Positions 36,033 to 45,524 of a DNA stretch of 64,000 nucleotides are shown in pieces. The first letter of the stretch is position 1. Every line of letters starts with the position of its first letter. Source of the stretch: Methanobacteriaceae archaeon (GTDB taxonomy: Archaea > Methanobacteriota > Methanobacteria > Methanobacteriales > Methanobacteriaceae); contig JAQXTL010000002.1 in assembly GCA_029219465.1 (NCBI GenBank), positions 1 to 64,000 on the forward strand. The letters are read 5' to 3'. Both the position numbers and the translations under genes were made by a program. The notes beneath the pieces were generated by a model. The model saw only the letters and a program-made list of their open reading frames with translations, had not been told where the DNA came from and did not search any database.

Positions 36033-36311
36033 CTACATTTCTTTTAACATGTGAGCTATATCTTCTTTTGAGTAGCCTAAACGAACAAATAGGCTTTTAA
36101 TTGGTTCCTTATCAGGAATTACCCCTAAATCTCTCCATTTTTTGAAATCATTTTTCATAATGGAATTGATTAACAATTGAATAGTAATTAAATCATCACT
36201 TTTAACAGCAATAAAAGCTGATTCATTAGCAAAGACATTTTCTGGGTCAATTAAAGTTAATCTTCCATCAGCATCTTTTTTAATAATTGCATTGTCGATT
36301 TGATATGCCAT
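36033..36311 (-). CDS. Small protein of unknown function
   Basis: 92 residues if started at MAYQIDNAIIKK (GTGGT a few bases upstream; an ORF-level start five codons earlier lacks support). No family recognised. It has a predicted beta-strand start (IIKKDADGRLTLIDPENVF), a central AFIAVKSDDLITIQLLINSIM region and a helical C-terminus (GYSKEDIAHMLKEM). It lies between the ACT gene and iorB, about 45 bases after the iorB stop on the same strand. Confidence 0.55.
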   Translation of the reverse strand: MAYQIDNAIIKKDADGRLTLIDPENVFANESAFIAVKSDDLITIQLLINSIMKNDFKKWRDLGVIPDKEPIKSLFVRLGYSKEDIAHMLKEM

Positions 36312-36355
36312 AATACCACACTTCAATCTAAACTTTATTTTAAATAGTATTTAAA

Positions 36356-36940
36356 TTAACCTTTAATGGATTTGTATCCACTTTCAATTGCTTTAAGATT
36401 CATGTCATGGAATTTAGGTTTTAAATTATTTTTCATAGCTTCAATAACTGATTCTTTAGTTAATGGGAACTTGTCATCAGCTGTTACTGCACCTAAAAGA
36501 ACCATATTCAATGCAAGTACGCTTCCAGCATCAATAGCTAATTGAGTTCCGTCAATTGGAAGAACATACTTAAAATTTTCTTTTAAAGTTTTAGTAATCT
36601 CATCAACATTTGGATATTGCTTGTCAGATGAAGATGGAATAATCGGATGAGTATTATAGACAATTTTGGTTTCACTGTTTACTTTGTCCAATCCTCTTAT
36701 TGTTTCAATTGGTTCAAATGAAAGCAACATATCTGCACCCTGTTTAGGAATAATGGATGAGTTATAACCACCTATTTTTAATTCAGTAGAAACAGATCCC
36801 CCTCTTTGGGACATACCATGAATTTCACTCATTACTACATCCAAACCTTGGTTCATTGCAGCTTCACCGATAATTGTTGAAGTTTTGATAATTCCTTGAC
36901 CCCCAACACCACAAATATAAATACTATAATGATTATTCAT
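36356..36940 (-). CDS. iorB: Indolepyruvate ferredoxin oxidoreductase, beta subunit
   Basis: About 194 residues from ATG (GGTGAG SD); GTG three codons upstream is less likely. The pyruvate-ferredoxin-oxidoreductase gamma-type domain shows YICGVGGQGIIKTSTIIGEAAM, SEIHGMSQRGGSVSTELKIG and GADMLLSFEP. With IorA it oxidises aryl pyruvates from aromatic amino acid transamination to aryl-acetyl-CoA using ferredoxin, or works in reverse to make aromatic amino acids from aryl acids. It begins 5 bases after the iorA stop. Confidence 0.93.
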   Translation of the reverse strand: MNNHYSIYICGVGGQGIIKTSTIIGEAAMNQGLDVVMSEIHGMSQRGGSVSTELKIGGYNSSIIPKQGADMLLSFEPIETIRGLDKVNSETKIVYNTHPIIPSSSDKQYPNVDEITKTLKENFKYVLPIDGTQLAIDAGSVLALNMVLLGAVTADDKFPLTKESVIEAMKNNLKPKFHDMNLKAIESGYKSIKG

Positions 36941-36945
36941 TTTTC

Positions 36946-38832
36946 TCACCTACCATCCTCTAAAGCACCATATTTACAAACTTGTATACATGCAGAACAT
37001 CCGTCACATTGTGCTTCGTCAATAGTTATTTTTCCGTTGATTTTAGAAATAGCAGGACATGCTAATTCAGATACACATTTGTCACAGTCATTACAATTAC
37101 TTTCAACTAATTTAACAGGAGGTTTTCTAGTTAAACCTTTGATTAAAGTACATGGAGCTTTTGATATAATTACTGCCGCATCATTTCTTTCAAATGCTTC
37201 TTTATAGGTTTTAACAACTTGTTCTAAGTTAAATGGATTGATTACACGTACATAATCACAGCCACAAGCTAAAGCTAATTTACGAATAGATACTTCAGGA
37301 GCTTCATCTCCCATACCGTCAACTGGAATACCTGGGTTTGGCTGACCTCCAGTCATTGCAGTGATTCTGTTGTCCAATACAGTTAAAACAAAGTTGTGTT
37401 TGTTGTGTACTGCATTTATCAATGGAGAAATACCACTGTGGAAGAATGTAGAATCTCCAATGAAGCTTGCTACTTTCTGGTCAGTTGAAACTGAAAATCC
37501 ACATCCGTCTCCAACACTTGAACCCATAGATAACAAGTAATCAGCTGCGTTGTAAGGTGGGTTGATACCTAATGTGTAACATCCAATATCTGAAGCAAAT
37601 ACAACATCATTTGGTGATAATCCCAATTCTTCAATTGCAACGTTTATTCCATAATACATTGCTCTGTGAGGACAACCTGCACATAAAACAGGAGCACGGG
37701 AAGGAATATCTTCACTTAATTTTTCCAAACTTTGAGAGAATGAAATTTCTTTATCCTCTTTGAAGTTTAATACTTTGTTTAATCCATCAGCAACAATATC
37801 TGAATTAAATTCATGATAAATTGGGAAAGTTCCATCTAATTTACCGTGAACTTGAACGTTGAGGTTTTTAGAAGCAACACAAACTAATGTGTCTCTTTCA
37901 ATGATTGGATCAACTTCTTCTACAATAAATACTTCATCAACATCATTTAAGAATTCAGCAACCTTGTCCTGAGGGAAAGGATATGAGAATCCTAATTTTA
38001 AGATTTTAATATCCAAATCGTTGAATTTTACAACATCATGAGCGTAATTAAATGCACTGCTTGAAGCTATTAAACCGTATTTTTTATCAGAGCCAATTTC
38101 ACAGTTGAAATCTGATTTATTTGATACATCTTCAATTTTGTGGATTTTATCCCAAAGTTTTACGTGCATATCTCCAGCAAATGCTGGTACTGGAACGTAT
38201 TGTGATGGGTCTTTGTTGAAATGACCTCTCTTCCAGTGGTCATCGCAGTTTGATGAGTTATCTTTAACGTCTCCAAATTCAACAACACCTCTCATGTGAG
38301 ATACACGAGTAGTGGTTCTAACAATAACAGGTAAGTTGAACTGTTCTGATAAATCAAATGCATATTTAACCATATCTTTTACTTCTTGACAGTTTGATGG
38401 TTCTAAAATAGGCACATTTGCCAATTTTGCATAGTTACGTGTGTCTTGTTCATTTTGAGATGAGAAAAGAGATGGATCATCAGCAGATAAAATAACCATT
38501 CCACCATTTACGCCAGAATAAGCAGTTGTCATAAATGAATCTGCTGCAACATTCATACCAACATGTTTCATAAATGTAAATGACCTAAGACCGGATGCTG
38601 CTGCAGTTGCTGCAACCTCCATTGCAACTTTTTCGTTAGTAGAAAACTCGAAATAAATATTAGCATCCTTAGCCAATACAGACAATACATTTCCAATCTC
38701 TGATGAAGGAGTTCCTGGATATGTAGCTGCAATAGAAATACCTGCTTCGATAAGTCCTCTTACAGCCGCTTCATTACCTAGTAAAAATTGTTTTTCACCA
38801 GCAGCTCCTGTGACTAATTCTTTTAAATTCAT
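36946..38832 (-). CDS. iorA: Indolepyruvate ferredoxin oxidoreductase, alpha subunit
   Basis: About 628 residues from the ATG of MNLKELVTGAAGE, with GAGGAG as SD; the upstream TTG would lie on it. The N-terminal domain (EAAVRGLIEAGISIAATYPGTPSSEIG) binds the 2-oxoacid, the middle carries the TPP-binding region with GDSTFFHSGISPL, and the C-terminus has two [4Fe-4S] ferredoxin motifs (CNDCDKCVSELACP; CDGCSACIQVCKYGA). Length and layout are those of archaeal IorA. Divergent from tfrB across about 200 bases. Confidence 0.95.
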   Translation of the reverse strand: MNLKELVTGAAGEKQFLLGNEAAVRGLIEAGISIAATYPGTPSSEIGNVLSVLAKDANIYFEFSTNEKVAMEVAATAAASGLRSFTFMKHVGMNVAADSFMTTAYSGVNGGMVILSADDPSLFSSQNEQDTRNYAKLANVPILEPSNCQEVKDMVKYAFDLSEQFNLPVIVRTTTRVSHMRGVVEFGDVKDNSSNCDDHWKRGHFNKDPSQYVPVPAFAGDMHVKLWDKIHKIEDVSNKSDFNCEIGSDKKYGLIASSSAFNYAHDVVKFNDLDIKILKLGFSYPFPQDKVAEFLNDVDEVFIVEEVDPIIERDTLVCVASKNLNVQVHGKLDGTFPIYHEFNSDIVADGLNKVLNFKEDKEISFSQSLEKLSEDIPSRAPVLCAGCPHRAMYYGINVAIEELGLSPNDVVFASDIGCYTLGINPPYNAADYLLSMGSSVGDGCGFSVSTDQKVASFIGDSTFFHSGISPLINAVHNKHNFVLTVLDNRITAMTGGQPNPGIPVDGMGDEAPEVSIRKLALACGCDYVRVINPFNLEQVVKTYKEAFERNDAAVIISKAPCTLIKGLTRKPPVKLVESNCNDCDKCVSELACPAISKINGKITIDEAQCDGCSACIQVCKYGALEDGR

Positions 38833-39034
38833 TGTATTACTCCTCAAATAATCGTTAATATATTATATATTTACTCTAAATTATATAAGATTTATTAAAT
38901 TATCCAAAAAAATAATGAAAAAATAGACTTATGTCAATTTTTTAAATATTCATAGTAAATATAATATATTGTTAAGATACAAAGATAATTACAGAATAAA
39001 TTATAACTTCATTAATTTATTTTGGAGAGAAATG

Positions 39035-40510
39035 ATGATTAAAGTTTATGTTTCAAGATTTAATAGCGAAACTGATAAAGAACCACATTTAGAATGTTAT
39101 GAAATCGAAAAAACAAAACATATGAAGGTTCTTGACGCGCTTCAAGCTATTAATGAAAAATATGATGCAGATATTAGTTTTAGAAGCTCATGTAGAGCAG
39201 GACAATGCGGATCATGTGGGATTCTATTTAAAGGAAATGGAGCTCTTGCTTGTCAAAAAGAAATTAAAGATGGTGCAATTATTGAACCTCTTAGATTCCC
39301 AGTCATTAAAGACTTAATTGTCGATAAATCAAGCATAGAAGCTAAAGTACAGGATTTACAACTATCTCTTCAATGCGATCACAAATGCAGTGAAATAGAT
39401 TCAAGTATTAAAAAAGACGATACAGCAGACACCAAAAAGGTAAGAAGTTGTATTGAATGTTATTCCTGTTATTCAACCTGTCCTGTTGTTAATATTGCAA
39501 CAGAAGAATTTGGTGGACCTTATCTTATGAGATATATCAATAAATTTGAGACTGACCCTAGAGATAACTTCGATAGACTTAAAGAAGCACTTGACGAAGG
39601 TTTATACAACTGTACCAGCTGTGGAAAATGTTTATCAGTATGTCCTAAAAACATTAACACCTTTGGTGATGCAATAGAGAAAATGAGAGCACTTGCAGTT
39701 GCAAATGGTTCAGGCCCACTCCCAGAACATGTTGCATTTAAAGAAAATGTATTAAACAATGGTAGATCAGTTAAAAAGAGTAAAACCTCATTTATTGAAG
39801 AAGCTACCAACAATACTGGTTCAAAAGTAGCATTCTTTACAGGATGTATGGTTGATTACAGATTCCCAGAACTTGGTCACAAATTAGTTAGAATTCTAAA
39901 AGAAAATGGAATAGACATAGATGTTCCTGAAGGCCAAGTATGTTGTGGTTCTCCTCTTTTAAGAACCGGTCAAACCGATGCTGTTCAAAAACTCGTTGAT
40001 ACAAACAAAGAAGTTTTCAAAGACTATGATACTGTTGTTACTGTCTGTTCAGGCTGTGGATCTACTTTAAAAAATAACCACCCAGACTATGGTTCAAAAC
40101 TCAATGTAATGGACATCAGTGAGTTTTTAGTAGATAAACTTGATGAAAGTAAACTCAAAGAAGTTAATATGACTGTTACATACCACGATCCATGTCATTT
40201 AGGCAGAGGACAAGGCATTAAAGATGCGCCAAGAGACATTATTGAAAAAATACCTGGTGTTGAATTTAAAGAAATGTTATACCCTTGCCAATGCTGTGGT
40301 GCTGGTGGTGGAATCAAATCTGGAAAACCTGAAATCGCAATGGAATTATCCAAATCAAAAGCAGAAATGATTGTAGATACTGGTTCTGATAGTGTTGTTA
40401 GCATTTGTCCATTCTGTAAACGTAATATACAAGACGGATTAAATGCAATAGGACGTGAAGATATAAAATGTATCCACATTCTTGAATTGTTAGATAAAGC
40501 TTACGAATAG
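39035..40510 (+). CDS. tfrB: CoM/CoB-type fumarate reductase, subunit B (TfrB)
   Basis: About 491 residues. I start at the second of two ATGs, MIKVYVSRF, as GGAG is 7 bases before it; the long N-terminal extension upstream has no support. The N-terminal [2Fe-2S] domain has CRAGQCGSCG; two [4Fe-4S] motifs follow (CIECYSCYSTCPV; CTSCGKCLSVCPK), then two HdrB-like CCG domains (VCCGSPLLRTGQ; CQCCGAGGG). This combination is thiol:fumarate reductase subunit B, which uses CoM-SH and CoB-SH to reduce fumarate with TfrA. TfrA is not in the window. Confidence 0.9.
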   Translation: MIKVYVSRFNSETDKEPHLECYEIEKTKHMKVLDALQAINEKYDADISFRSSCRAGQCGSCGILFKGNGALACQKEIKDGAIIEPLRFPVIKDLIVDKSSIEAKVQDLQLSLQCDHKCSEIDSSIKKDDTADTKKVRSCIECYSCYSTCPVVNIATEEFGGPYLMRYINKFETDPRDNFDRLKEALDEGLYNCTSCGKCLSVCPKNINTFGDAIEKMRALAVANGSGPLPEHVAFKENVLNNGRSVKKSKTSFIEEATNNTGSKVAFFTGCMVDYRFPELGHKLVRILKENGIDIDVPEGQVCCGSPLLRTGQTDAVQKLVDTNKEVFKDYDTVVTVCSGCGSTLKNNHPDYGSKLNVMDISEFLVDKLDESKLKEVNMTVTYHDPCHLGRGQGIKDAPRDIIEKIPGVEFKEMLYPCQCCGAGGGIKSGKPEIAMELSKSKAEMIVDTGSDSVVSICPFCKRNIQDGLNAIGREDIKCIHILELLDKAYE

Positions 40511-40516
40511 TTAATA

Positions 40517-41431
40517 TTGGAGTTGATTAAAATAGGAGATACTGCAGTTAGTGAAGAACAGGTAGTTGAAACTACCACTATGGACTCATCTAAACAAAAA
40601 GAGGAATCTGATAGTGAAAAAAAGTCAACTTCAACAAAAAAAGCCAAATCAACTGGACAATCCAGAGGAACTGCAAGAGCAAAGTTAATAAAGGACCAGG
40701 AAGAAAAAGAAGTCAGTTTATTTAAAGAAAACATTTATATTGTTTTTGTTGAATGTGAAACTCCTGGAAATATTGGTTTTCTTGCAAGAACCATGGCAAA
40801 CTTCGGATTAAAGAATTTAGTTTTAATTAATCCACCTACATTAACAAATGAAGCTTATTATCAGGCAACTCATGGAAAATACATTGTTGAAAATGCAAAG
40901 ATATATTCTACTTTAGATGAATTTTATCAATCCCAAAGAATTGATTTCAAAGTTGCATCAACTGGAATGGCTGGTGGAAGTTATAATTTATCCAGAATTC
41001 CAATTAGGCCCGAAGAACTCGGTAAATCAATGAATGTTTCAAATAAGATTGCAATAATATTTGGAAGAGAAGGAAACGGACTTACAAACAAAGAAATTGA
41101 AGATTGTGATATCTGCGTTTCCATTCCAACAGATCCGACATACCCAATCATGAATATCTCTCACGCAGCAGCAATCATATTTTATGAATTATTTAGAAAC
41201 AAACATGACTACTGTGCTGAAGGGCTTGATGAAAGTACTGATTTAGAAAAAGAATTCTTATTAAATGATATGAATGATATAATTAACAGTTTAGATATTC
41301 CAGACCATAAGAAAAGAAATGGTCTTAAAACTTTTAATAACATTATTTCAAGAGCATTTATTACATCTAGAGAAGCGCACACATTTAAAGGAATATTAAG
41401 AAGACTAAAAAATAAACTCGGTGAAGAATGA
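40517..41431 (+). CDS. SPOUT-family RNA 2'-O-methyltransferase (TrmJ-like)
   Basis: Up to 304 residues. The C-terminal SPOUT domain shows NIGFLARTMANFGLKNLVLINP, ATHGKYIVENA, IFGREGNGLT and IPTDPTYPIMNISHAAAIIFYELF, the SAM-binding trefoil-knot motifs of TrmJ/TrmH-type enzymes. The first 65 residues are charged and low in complexity (KEESDSEKKSTSTKKAKS). The start is unclear: the frame begins with TTG on top of a GGAG; no ATG occurs until residue 22. It overlaps the next gene in an ATGA. Confidence 0.82.
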   Translation: MELIKIGDTAVSEEQVVETTTMDSSKQKEESDSEKKSTSTKKAKSTGQSRGTARAKLIKDQEEKEVSLFKENIYIVFVECETPGNIGFLARTMANFGLKNLVLINPPTLTNEAYYQATHGKYIVENAKIYSTLDEFYQSQRIDFKVASTGMAGGSYNLSRIPIRPEELGKSMNVSNKIAIIFGREGNGLTNKEIEDCDICVSIPTDPTYPIMNISHAAAIIFYELFRNKHDYCAEGLDESTDLEKEFLLNDMNDIINSLDIPDHKKRNGLKTFNNIISRAFITSREAHTFKGILRRLKNKLGEE

Positions 41432-42255
41432 GACGAATCAGATTTGTAGACATTAGTAAATTTATTCTCAAATATATTTTTAATTGGAGATTTTGGATTG
41501 CAGAATTCACCAAAAAATCAAAGATATATAAAAAATTCATTGATAAGTTTCTTTTTGATGAAGACACAATTATTGTTGTGCCAAATACAATTAATGTAAA
41601 TAAAAAAATTGAATCAACAGGTTCAGAGTTTTTACCTACAGACATTATTAAAGAAGTTGTTAAACAAAGCAAAGACATCGTTATTATGGATACATGTCTT
41701 TGTAGAGAGTCAAACGGCTGTGAAGATTACCCACATGATATTGGATGTATATTTTTAGGCCCGACCTCTCGAAAAATTCCAGATCATATTGGTAAAAAAG
41801 CAAGTGTAGAAGAAGCATTAGCTCAAATTGACAGGGCTGATGCAGCTGGATTAACCCATATTATTGGAAGAAATAAAATTGACACCGTCTGGATGAACAT
41901 ACGTCCTGGAAAAGGACTTTTAACAATTTGTCACTGCTGTCCATGCTGTTGTTTGTGGAAAGTTCACCCAAACCTTGATGAAGACATCAGCGGTAAATTA
42001 GAAAAGCTTGATGGTGTTGAAGTAAAACTTAATCAAGATAACTGTACATTATGTAAAAAATGTTTAGACGACCTTTGTATGTATCAGGCAATTAGCTTAA
42101 AAGACAATAAAATAGCTATAGATAATGATACATGTAAAGGATGCGGTCTTTGTGTTAATGCATGTAAATTTGATGCAATTACAATAGATTATACTAAAGA
42201 AACTATTGACAATGTTGTTAATAGAATTGAAGATTTACTTGAAATTAAAGAATAA
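41428..42255 (+). CDS. Iron-sulfur protein with HCCPCCC motif and two ferredoxin motifs
   Basis: 275 residues. A basic N-terminal region is followed by MDTCLCRESNGCEDYPHDIGCIFLG, a central GLLTICHCCPCCCLW (about 165-179; five Cys and one His in seven residues) and two C-terminal [4Fe-4S] motifs (CTLCKKCLDDLC; CKGCGLCVNACKFDA). The family is found in anaerobes but I cannot name a function; it is annotated as 4Fe-4S binding protein. The ATG overlaps the stop of the methyltransferase gene (ATGA), and dcd follows about 20 bases later. Confidence 0.75.
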   Translation: MRRIRFVDISKFILKYIFNWRFWIAEFTKKSKIYKKFIDKFLFDEDTIIVVPNTINVNKKIESTGSEFLPTDIIKEVVKQSKDIVIMDTCLCRESNGCEDYPHDIGCIFLGPTSRKIPDHIGKKASVEEALAQIDRADAAGLTHIIGRNKIDTVWMNIRPGKGLLTICHCCPCCCLWKVHPNLDEDISGKLEKLDGVEVKLNQDNCTLCKKCLDDLCMYQAISLKDNKIAIDNDTCKGCGLCVNACKFDAITIDYTKETIDNVVNRIEDLLEIKE

Positions 42256-42274
42256 AAAACGTGTTGTGTGAAAA

Positions 42275-42859
42275 ATGGCTATTTTAAGTGATAAGGATAT
42301 AAAGAAATATCTAAAAGAAGGTAAAATTGGTATTGACCCTCTTTTAGATGAAAAACAAATTCAACCTTCCTCTGTTGATATGAGATTGGGGGATGAATTT
42401 AAGGTATTTAAAGTTATTAGAAAACCATATATTGATCCAAAAGATGAAGAAGACATCGCATCTTACATGGAATCAACAACCGTTGAAGAAGGTGAAGCAT
42501 TTATAATCCACCCTAACGAATTTGCCCTTGCTACTACATTAGAATATGTAAAAGTTCCTGATGACTTGGTTGCAAGAGTAGAAGGTCGTTCAAGTATGGG
42601 AAGACTTGGAGTTACAATGCACGTTACCGCAGGATTTATTGATCCTGGATTTGAAGGTAAAATCACCTTAGAAATATCAAATATTGGTGCAATGCCTGTA
42701 GCATTATATCCTGGTCAAAGAGTATGCCAAATCGTATTTGAGACCATGACAACACCATCAGAACTTCCTTATGGACATCCTGATAGACAAAGTAAATACA
42801 TGGGACAAACTAGTCCTGAAAGCAGTAGAGTTAAATTAGATTACGAATTAAAAAAATAA
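42275..42859 (+). CDS. dcd: dCTP deaminase
   Basis: 194 residues, matching archaeal Dcd. The trimeric dUTPase-like fold shows IQPSSVDMRLGDEF, VAGRVEGRSS-type core as VARVEGRSSMGRLGV, TAGFIDPGFEGKITLEI (catalytic Glu) and PGQRVCQIVFE. It converts dCTP to dUTP, and some archaeal forms go on to dUMP (bifunctional); which of the two cannot be decided here. It is followed directly by the glycyl-tRNA synthetase gene. Confidence 0.93.
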   Translation: MAILSDKDIKKYLKEGKIGIDPLLDEKQIQPSSVDMRLGDEFKVFKVIRKPYIDPKDEEDIASYMESTTVEEGEAFIIHPNEFALATTLEYVKVPDDLVARVEGRSSMGRLGVTMHVTAGFIDPGFEGKITLEISNIGAMPVALYPGQRVCQIVFETMTTPSELPYGHPDRQSKYMGQTSPESSRVKLDYELKK

Positions 42860-42874
42860 ATGGAGATAATATTT

Positions 42875-44569
42875 ATGAATCATGATAAAATGTCAAATAT
42901 AAGTGCAAAAAGAGGATTCTTATGGCCATCTTTTGAAATTTACTCTGGAGTATCCGGTTTTACAGATTACGGTCCTCTCGGTGCTAGTTTAAAAAACAAC
43001 ATTATGCAAAAATGGAGAAAACAATACGTTTCAGGTGAAGGATTTTACGAAATCGAAGGTCCAACCGTAATGCCAAAAGAAGTATTAAAAGCATCAGGAC
43101 ACGTTGACAACTTTACCGACCCAATGTGTAAATGTGAAAGCTGTGGAGAAGTTTTCAGAGCAGACCACATTATTGAAGATGTAATTGGAGAAGATGTAGA
43201 AAGCCTTGAAAATGAAGAGCTTGACCAAATCGTTATTGACAACAACATCAAATGTCCTGACTGTGGTGGAGACTTATCAAACATCTGGAATTACAATTTA
43301 ATGTTTAAAACTGAAATCGGTGCTAAAGGAGATAAAGTAGGTTATATGAGACCTGAAACAGCACAAGGAATCTTCATTTTATTCAAACGTTTAGAAAGAT
43401 TTTTCAGAGGAAAACTCCCATTCGGAGCAGTTCAACTTGGTAAAGCATACAGAAATGAAATTTCACCAAGACAAGGAGTTATCAGACTTAGAGAATTCAC
43501 ACAAGCAGAAGCTGAAATCTTTTTAAACCCTGAAGACAAAACACATCCTAAATTCTCACAAATTGAAGATGTTGTATTACGTTTAAACTCCCAGGAAGTT
43601 CAAGAAAAAGACTTAGAACCTTTAGAAATCACAGCACGTGAAGCTCTTGACAGTGGAGTTGTAGCAAATGAAATGTTAATTTACCAATTATACTTAGCTC
43701 GTAAATTCTTAACTGAAATTGGTATTCCTGAAGACGTTTTAAGATTCAGACAACATTTAGCTGGTGAAATGGCTCACTATGCACTTGACTGCTGGGACGT
43801 TGAAGTAAAAACCGACAAATATGGTTGGGTTGAAATTATCGGAATTGCTGATAGAGGAGCATACGATTTAACATCTCACACAAACTCAAGTAACGATGAA
43901 TTAACTGTATTTATGGAATACGATGAACCTAAAAAAGTTCAAAAAACCGTTGTTAAACCAAACTTATCCAAATTTGGACCAATCTTTAAAGGAGATTCTC
44001 CTAAAGTAAAACAAGCTATTGAAGATGCCGATGTTGAAGAAATTAAAGCAGCAATCGAAAATGACGGTAAATTCACTATCGAATTAGACAAAGTATACGA
44101 AGTACCTGAAGATTTACTTATCTTTGAAGAAGTTGAAGAAGAAATAACCGGTGAGAAAATCATTCCTCATGTTATCGAACCTTCATTTGGTATTGACCGT
44201 ATTACCTATTCTGTTTTATTACACTCATTTACTGAAACAGAAGGTAAAGATTACTTCAAATTTGATAAATCCGTAGCTCCAGTTCAACTTGGAATTTTCC
44301 CTCTTGTTAACAAAGAAGGACCTCGTGAAGTTGCTCAGAAATTAGCAGATGATTTCAGAATGGCTGGATTTAAAGTTGAATATGATGCTAGCGGAACTAT
44401 TGGAAAAAGATATGCTAGAGCAGATGAAATAGGTATTCCTCTTGCAATTACTGTTGATTTTGATACTCTTGAAGATAATCAAGTAACTGTAAGAGATAGA
44501 GATACTGAAGCTCAAGAAAGAATTCCAATAGATGAATTAGCAGATTACGTAGAAAAATATTATAAATGA
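42875..44569 (+). CDS. glyS: Glycine--tRNA ligase
   Basis: About 564 residues, archaeal/eukaryotic-type class IIa enzyme. Motifs: RRGFLWPSFEIYSG-type start (KRGFLWPSFEIYSGVSGFTDYGPLG), zinc-like CKCESCGEVF and CPDCGG, motif 2 RNEISPRQGVIRLREFTQAE, motif 3 EPSFGIDRI, and a C-terminal anticodon-binding domain. I start at the ATG of MNHDKMSN (GGAG about nine bases before). It abuts dcd and ends in a perfect hairpin. Confidence 0.95.
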   Translation: MNHDKMSNISAKRGFLWPSFEIYSGVSGFTDYGPLGASLKNNIMQKWRKQYVSGEGFYEIEGPTVMPKEVLKASGHVDNFTDPMCKCESCGEVFRADHIIEDVIGEDVESLENEELDQIVIDNNIKCPDCGGDLSNIWNYNLMFKTEIGAKGDKVGYMRPETAQGIFILFKRLERFFRGKLPFGAVQLGKAYRNEISPRQGVIRLREFTQAEAEIFLNPEDKTHPKFSQIEDVVLRLNSQEVQEKDLEPLEITAREALDSGVVANEMLIYQLYLARKFLTEIGIPEDVLRFRQHLAGEMAHYALDCWDVEVKTDKYGWVEIIGIADRGAYDLTSHTNSSNDELTVFMEYDEPKKVQKTVVKPNLSKFGPIFKGDSPKVKQAIEDADVEEIKAAIENDGKFTIELDKVYEVPEDLLIFEEVEEEITGEKIIPHVIEPSFGIDRITYSVLLHSFTETEGKDYFKFDKSVAPVQLGIFPLVNKEGPREVAQKLADDFRMAGFKVEYDASGTIGKRYARADEIGIPLAITVDFDTLEDNQVTVRDRDTEAQERIPIDELADYVEKYYK

Positions 44570-44583
44570 GTTTAAACTCATTT
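44564..44583. terminator. Perfect bidirectional terminator hairpin
   Basis: AAATGAGTTTAAACTCATTT is a 20-base perfect palindrome that includes the stop codons of the glycyl-tRNA synthetase and the convergent regulator gene, with T-runs on the plus side. Confidence 0.75.
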
Positions 44584-45354
44584 ATTTTTCATTTTAAAAT
44601 TTTTATAAAGATTATTAGCCCATTTTATTGAATCACTATTTTTAGAAGTTAATAATCTGTTTTGATCAAAATAACCATCTTCCTTAAACAAACCAAGAAT
44701 CATAAGTTCATTTGTAACAATCAGCAAAAATGTCTTTTCACTATCAAAAAAAGATAAGTTTTCAATTAGTGATTTTTCACCAAACACCCCTCGAAGACTA
44801 TTTGGTACAATTGCACTTACCTGCTTATTTTGTTTAACCAATTCATTTAATTTATCTATAAATGAGTCATGATAAAATGGTAAAATGCATTTAACTTCAT
44901 CTGCACTAGCTAATGACTCATCAATGAAATTATATATTCTATATGCATCAACACCATCTGATTCAACAAGGCGAGCATTTCCAAGAAGATATAACTCTGC
45001 AACAGACTGATTTGGAATCATATCAACAAGATGCTTATCTAAAATGTTAAAAAAATCATTTAGCAAATTAAGAAGATTTCCCAATTTTAAAACCTGTTCA
45101 ACTTCAAGTTTAGTAGTGTTTGAGAGATAGTATTTATTATGTTCTCTATATACGTGGCCTTTTAGTTCTAAATTATGCAGATTACTGGATATTGAACTAT
45201 AACTTAGAGATGTGATGCTGTTTAAGTCTTTCATGTTTAAAGGGCATTTGTACAGGGTTGCCAATATTTTTAATCGAATTATGGAGTTGGTCATGTATTT
45301 TACTTCTTCTGAAATTAATTCATAGCTTTCCAAATAGTTTTTATTGTCTTCCAA
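44578..45354 (-). CDS. FilR1-type winged-helix transcriptional regulator
   Basis: About 258 residues with start TTG (GGTGAT four bases before). The N-terminal winged helix is SIIRLKILATLYKCPLNMKDLNSITSLSYSSISSNLHNLELKGHVYREHN; the C-terminal 160 residues (VAELYLLGNARLVESDGVDAYRIYNFI, DEVKCILPFYHDSFIDKL) match the methanogen FilR1 (DUF1724) sensor domain. FilR1 in Methanosaeta links quorum-like signals to methanogenesis, but the paralogues in other methanogens are uncharacterised. Confidence 0.8.
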   Translation of the reverse strand: MEDNKNYLESYELISEEVKYMTNSIIRLKILATLYKCPLNMKDLNSITSLSYSSISSNLHNLELKGHVYREHNKYYLSNTTKLEVEQVLKLGNLLNLLNDFFNILDKHLVDMIPNQSVAELYLLGNARLVESDGVDAYRIYNFIDESLASADEVKCILPFYHDSFIDKLNELVKQNKQVSAIVPNSLRGVFGEKSLIENLSFFDSEKTFLLIVTNELMILGLFKEDGYFDQNRLLTSKNSDSIKWANNLYKNFKMKNK

Positions 45355-45524
45355 ATTAATCACCAATCGAGTATTACTTACAACATTACTTTTTATTACA
45401 AAAAAATATAAAATCTATTGAAGTGAGAAAATATGAAAATGTGACTTTGCAAATAGCTTTTTTAAAAAAATAAAGTTATTTTTTTATATCTAGATAAGCA
45501 TAAATAACAAAATAGTGAGTAAAA

